Shown one piece after another: positions 61,567 to 64,000 of a DNA stretch of 64,000 nucleotides (the first letter of the stretch is position 1; the number at the start of each line of letters is the position of its first letter). The stretch spans positions 18,242 through 82,241 of the forward strand of contig NZ_SNXI01000012.1 in NCBI RefSeq assembly GCF_004362895.1. The letters are read 5' to 3'. The stretch is from Idiomarina aquatica. GTDB taxonomy: Bacteria > Pseudomonadota > Gammaproteobacteria > Enterobacterales > Alteromonadaceae. The position numbers were made by a program, and so were the translations under genes. The notes beneath the pieces were generated by a model. It searched no databases. It saw only the letters and a list, made by a program, of their open reading frames with translations, and was not told the DNA's origin.

Positions 61567-61815
61567 ATGGTAACCATTCGTTTACAACGCAGCGGCGCTA
61601 AAAAACGCCCCTTCTACCAAATGGTAGTTGCTGACAGTCGCAATGCCCGCGACGGTCGCTTTATCGAAAATGTTGGCTTCTTTAACCCCGTAGCTCGTGG
61701 TCAGGAAGAAAAACTTCGCATCGACTTAGACCGTGTAGAACACTGGGTAGGTCAAGGCGCATCTTTATCAGATCGCGTAGCGAAATTAGTAAAAGATGCT
61801 CGCGCTGCGGCGTAA
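61567..61815 (+). CDS. rpsP: 30S ribosomal protein S16
   Basis: This is an 82-residue small-subunit protein needed for 30S assembly. The conserved start [25 protein letters not shown] decides ATG 61567, with GAGGA upstream; six extra in-frame codons before it are not native. It is the first gene of the classical rpsP-rimM-trmD-rplS operon. Confidence 0.97.
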   Translation: MVTIRLQRSGAKKRPFYQMVVADSRNARDGRFIENVGFFNPVARGQEEKLRIDLDRVEHWVGQGASLSDRVAKLVKDARAAA

Positions 61816-61855
61816 GCATAACGACTTAATTAAGTCACAGGGTTATCGGTAACAT

Positions 61856-62407
61856 ATGACAGCAAGTAACTCACAATCAGCCCCTGTTGTAATCGGCCAA
61901 ATTGGTGCAGTTTATGGCGTTAAGGGATGGTTGAAAATTCAGTCATACACCGGCGACCCGGAAGATATTTTTAGTTATAGCCCCTGGACGTTGCAGTCAG
62001 CTGCGACCCGCCAGCAAAGCGAACAAGCCGTGACTATCGCCGAATGGCGTCGTCATAACAAAGGCTTAATTGCGCGTATCGACGGTGTTAATGACCGCGA
62101 TCAGGCCAGTCGCTTTACTGGAATGGAAATCAGCATAACTGCTGATGAGTTGCCAGCGTTAGCCGAAGATGAGTTTTACTGGCGTGACCTTATTGGCATG
62201 CGAGTGAAAAACAAACAAGGCTACGATATGGGTGTGGTAGAACAGATGATGCCAACACCGGCCAATGATGTGCTGGTTGTTCGTGCTAACTCGAATGACG
62301 CGTTTGGAAAGTCTGAACGACTGATTCCGTTTATCCAGAGCGAGTATATTCTCGATGTGGATAGCGACAATCAGCTAATTCAGGTGGACTGGCCCGCAGA
62401 CTTTTAA
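61856..62407 (+). CDS. rimM: Ribosome maturation factor RimM
   Basis: This is a 183-residue assembly factor that binds S19 during 30S head maturation. The N-terminal RimM beta-barrel has [15 protein letters not shown]; the C-terminal PRC-barrel carries [14 protein letters not shown] and ends IQVDWPADF. It lies 40 nt after rpsP and 10 nt before trmD. Confidence 0.96.
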   Translation: MTASNSQSAPVVIGQIGAVYGVKGWLKIQSYTGDPEDIFSYSPWTLQSAATRQQSEQAVTIAEWRRHNKGLIARIDGVNDRDQASRFTGMEISITADELPALAEDEFYWRDLIGMRVKNKQGYDMGVVEQMMPTPANDVLVVRANSNDAFGKSERLIPFIQSEYILDVDSDNQLIQVDWPADF

Positions 62408-62417
62408 CGGCCTTGCC

Positions 62418-63164
62418 ATGCAGGTAGGCGTTATCAGTTTGTTCCCTGAAATGTTTGCGGCAATCACCGAACATGGTGTGACCCGACGCGCAATTCAGGA
62501 CGAACTGTTAAGTATTCGAGTATGGAACCCGCGTGATTTCACGCATGACAAACATCGCACGGTAGACGACAGACCGTATGGTGGGGGACCGGGCATGTTG
62601 ATGATGGTGCAACCGTTAGTGGATGCCATCACAGCAGCAAAAGCTGAACTAGGTGTTGATACACCGGTTATTTATCTGTCACCTCAAGGGCAAAAACTGG
62701 ATCATCACGGGGTAACGCAGTTAGCCCAAAATGATCGAATGATTTTAATAGCCGGTCGTTACGAAGGTATCGACGAGCGAGTCATTCAGCAATATGTCGA
62801 TGCTGAATGGTCAATCGGGGATTATGTGCTAAGCGGTGGAGAACTACCGGCAATGGTCGTTATCGATGCAGTAGCACGCCTAGTTCCCGGAGTATTGGGT
62901 CACCAGGACTCAGCAGCAGAAGATTCTTTTGCTGATGGTTTACTGGACTGTCCGCATTACACTCGCCCCGAGGTATACAACGATCAGCAGGTTCCCTCAG
63001 TGTTACTGAGTGGTGACCACGAGAAAATACGTCGTTGGCGTTTGCAACAATCACTGGGTAAAACCTGGTTGCAGCGTCGGGATTTAATTAATCGCCTAGC
63101 TCTGACTGACGAGCAGGAGCGCTTGTTAAGCGAATTTATCGCCGCACAAGACTCTGAAGATTAA
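62418..63164 (+). CDS. trmD: tRNA (guanine-37-N1)-methyltransferase
   Basis: This is a 248-residue SPOUT methyltransferase forming m1G37 to prevent frameshifting. Motifs include [28 protein letters not shown] and the trefoil-knot SAM site [11 protein letters not shown] followed by [11 protein letters not shown]. The catalytic Asp in [10 protein letters not shown] is present. It follows rimM closely. Confidence 0.97.
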   Translation: MQVGVISLFPEMFAAITEHGVTRRAIQDELLSIRVWNPRDFTHDKHRTVDDRPYGGGPGMLMMVQPLVDAITAAKAELGVDTPVIYLSPQGQKLDHHGVTQLAQNDRMILIAGRYEGIDERVIQQYVDAEWSIGDYVLSGGELPAMVVIDAVARLVPGVLGHQDSAAEDSFADGLLDCPHYTRPEVYNDQQVPSVLLSGDHEKIRRWRLQQSLGKTWLQRRDLINRLALTDEQERLLSEFIAAQDSED

Positions 63165-63195
63165 CGTACAGTTTACCTAGGAAAGGAGAAATACC

Positions 63196-63561
63196 ATGGC
63201 AAAAGTTAGCCAAAATATCATTAAGGCTCTTGAAGAAGAGCAAATGAAAAAAGATTTACCGGCATTCGCTCCGGGCGATACGGTTAGTGTAAATGTAAAA
63301 GTTAAAGAAGGTAACCGTGAGCGTCTTCAGGCATTTGAAGGTGTGGTTATCCGTGTTCGTAACCGTGGTCTGCACTCTGCATTCACGGTACGTAAAGTAT
63401 CAAGCGGCGAAGGCGTAGAACGTACGTTCCAAACGCACAGCCCATTGATCGACAGCATCAACGTGAAGCGTCGCGGTGCAGTACGTCGCGCCAAGCTTTA
63501 CTATCTACGCGAGCGTTCAGGCAAATCTGCACGTATCCGCGAAAAGCTCGGCAACAAATAA
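63196..63561 (+). CDS. rplS: 50S ribosomal protein L19
   Basis: This is a 121-residue large-subunit protein at the subunit interface. The conserved [20 protein letters not shown] and [16 protein letters not shown] segments are intact. AAAGGAGA precedes the ATG. It is the last gene of the operon and is followed by a strong terminator and then the C/D repeat cluster. Confidence 0.97.
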   Translation: MAKVSQNIIKALEEEQMKKDLPAFAPGDTVSVNVKVKEGNRERLQAFEGVVIRVRNRGLHSAFTVRKVSSGEGVERTFQTHSPLIDSINVKRRGAVRRAKLYYLRERSGKSARIREKLGNK

Positions 63562-63576
63562 GTCGCCTCGCTTTCG

Positions 63577-63605
63577 AAAAACCCGGCTCCGGCCGGGTTT
63601 TTTTG
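63577..63605 (+). terminator. Rho-independent terminator of the rpsP-rplS operon
   Basis: The hairpin AAAACCCGGC-tcc-GGCCGGGTTT is followed by a seven-T run on the plus strand. Confidence 0.9.
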
Positions 63606-63611
63606 TTTCAA

Positions 63612-63784
63612 AATACCGGCGACAAGGAAAACGAACGGCTTTATTAGGCTTCAGTGCCTTGCCGTCAAAGGGACGCTGCAAGTACATCCCTGTACGCTTG
63701 TTTCCGGCCATCCATGGCCTCCAACACCCTTTGACGGCAAGGCACTAAATCCTAATGCCGTCCGTTTTCCTTGTCGCCGGTATT
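63612..63784 (-). repeat. Long-hairpin repeat C (GGA-loop strand is minus)
   Basis: Arms 63612-63672 and 63727-63784 pair over nearly their full length, starting AATACCGGCGACAAGGAAAACG at the outside and ending GTGCCTTGCCGTCAAAGGG at the core. The 54-nt core (63673-63726) is identical to the core of repeat A, 60 kb away. Small hairpins on the minus strand are GGCC-ATGGAT-GGCC (63719-63706) and GTAC-AGGGAT-GTAC (63695-63682). It follows the rplS terminator by 6 nt. Confidence 0.85.
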
Positions 63785-63815
63785 AGTTGTTAAATAGCTT
63801 GGGTTCAGCTCGAGT

Positions 63816-63972
63816 GTGGGGGGGTGGGGAGCGCGGAAAGTGATTGAACAGCTCCTTATTCAAGGGTGTCTGGCGCCAGGGATGGCGCCAGACAAGCCCT
63901 ACAGGGACGTACTTGCGGGCGTCCCTTGAATAAGGAGTGTCAATCACCAGCGCTACCCACCCCCCCCCCCCC
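63816..63972 (+). repeat. Long-hairpin repeat D (GGA-loop strand is plus)
   Basis: The left arm (63816-63866) and right arm (63923 to about 63972) pair as GTGGGG...GATTG...CTCCTTATTCAAGGG. The 56-nt core (63867-63922) follows the same plan as A to C but is diverged. The first small hairpin is TGGCGCC-agggat-GGCGCCA (63871-63890, with the loop framed as AGGGAT) and the second is TAC-AGGGAC-GTA (63900-63911). It is inverted relative to C, as B is to A. The right end runs into a C-rich tract, so its boundary is uncertain. Confidence 0.7.
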
Positions 63973-64000
63973 CCCACCCCCCCCACCCCCCCCCCCCCCC
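63960..64000. other. Poly-C tract at the window end
   Basis: The last 41 bases are C except for two single A residues (63976, 63985). The left arm of repeat D has a short G-rich partner (63816-63829), but the C run is far longer. It may be an assembly or contig-end artefact, or a truly expanded tract. Confidence 0.5.

Noticed and set aside
63783..63986. A minus-strand frame with poly-Gly at the window end
   Set aside because: It is a translation of repeat D and the poly-C tract.

Overview
The window looks like a marine gammaproteobacterium, most likely an Idiomarina or Pseudidiomarina relative. This rests on gene content and order (rpsP-rimM-trmD-rplS after ffh, recX-alaS-csrA-tRNA, oadGAB, a trp operon with a Trp-rich leader near rnm-yciO-scpAB-rluB), moderate GC and the protein sequences. 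The genus was not confirmed by any search. Nearly all of it is chromosomal housekeeping: I see no prophage, transposase, CRISPR array or plasmid gene.

Layout. 1-3.8 kb: 3' end of a LysR regulator, two tRNA-Val genes, gltX, a beta-carbonic anhydrase, and a tRNA-Ala/tRNA-Glu x3 operon. 3.8-4.3 kb: a dense cluster of REP-like and long-hairpin repeats. 4.3-9 kb: tesA facing the ybbA-ybbP exporter, and a TIGR01777 epimerase. 9-11.5 kb: two PLP amino-acid enzymes and a lipoprotein. 11.5-20.3 kb: a DsbA-like protein, small membrane proteins, a diguanylate cyclase, a methyltransferase, a patatin, a UspA/SulP pair and a PAS chemoreceptor with a clear sigma-28 promoter. 20.6-26 kb: exported KatG, an MgtC-family protein, a hydrolase, yciI and yciB. 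26-33 kb: trpEGD(CF)BA with leader peptide and attenuator. 33-42 kb: an S10 peptidase, an AsmA-like protein, fadH, rnm, yciO, scpA, scpB, rluB and an agmatine-deiminase homologue. 42-52 kb: a TPR-GGDEF protein, a SIMPL protein, recX, alaS, csrA, tRNA-Ser/Arg x2 and the Na+-pumping oxaloacetate decarboxylase. 52-64 kb: a hybrid histidine kinase, gshA, a lipoprotein, a CorC-family protein, a CcsA-like protein, ffh, rpsP-rimM-trmD-rplS, then a second repeat cluster at the window end.

The most interesting signal is the repeat family. Four long imperfect hairpins (about 3804-4025, 4063-4278, 63612-63784 and 63816-63972) sit as two inverted pairs 60 kb apart. Each has arms of 50-85 nt enclosing a 53-56 nt core. 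The cores of the first and third are identical over 54 nt, while their arms differ but stay self-complementary. On one strand every core folds into two small hairpins whose loops are all ANGGA(T/C). In two copies one hairpin matches, as I remember it, the complete 12-nt SELEX consensus for the RNA-binding regulator CsrA. csrA is itself in this window (48265-48456). A dispersed family of paired CsrA-type hairpins acting as 3'-UTR sites or RNA sponges is the hypothesis I would test first. A separate GTAG-hairpin REP family supplies the actual TAG stop codons of tesA and ybbP.
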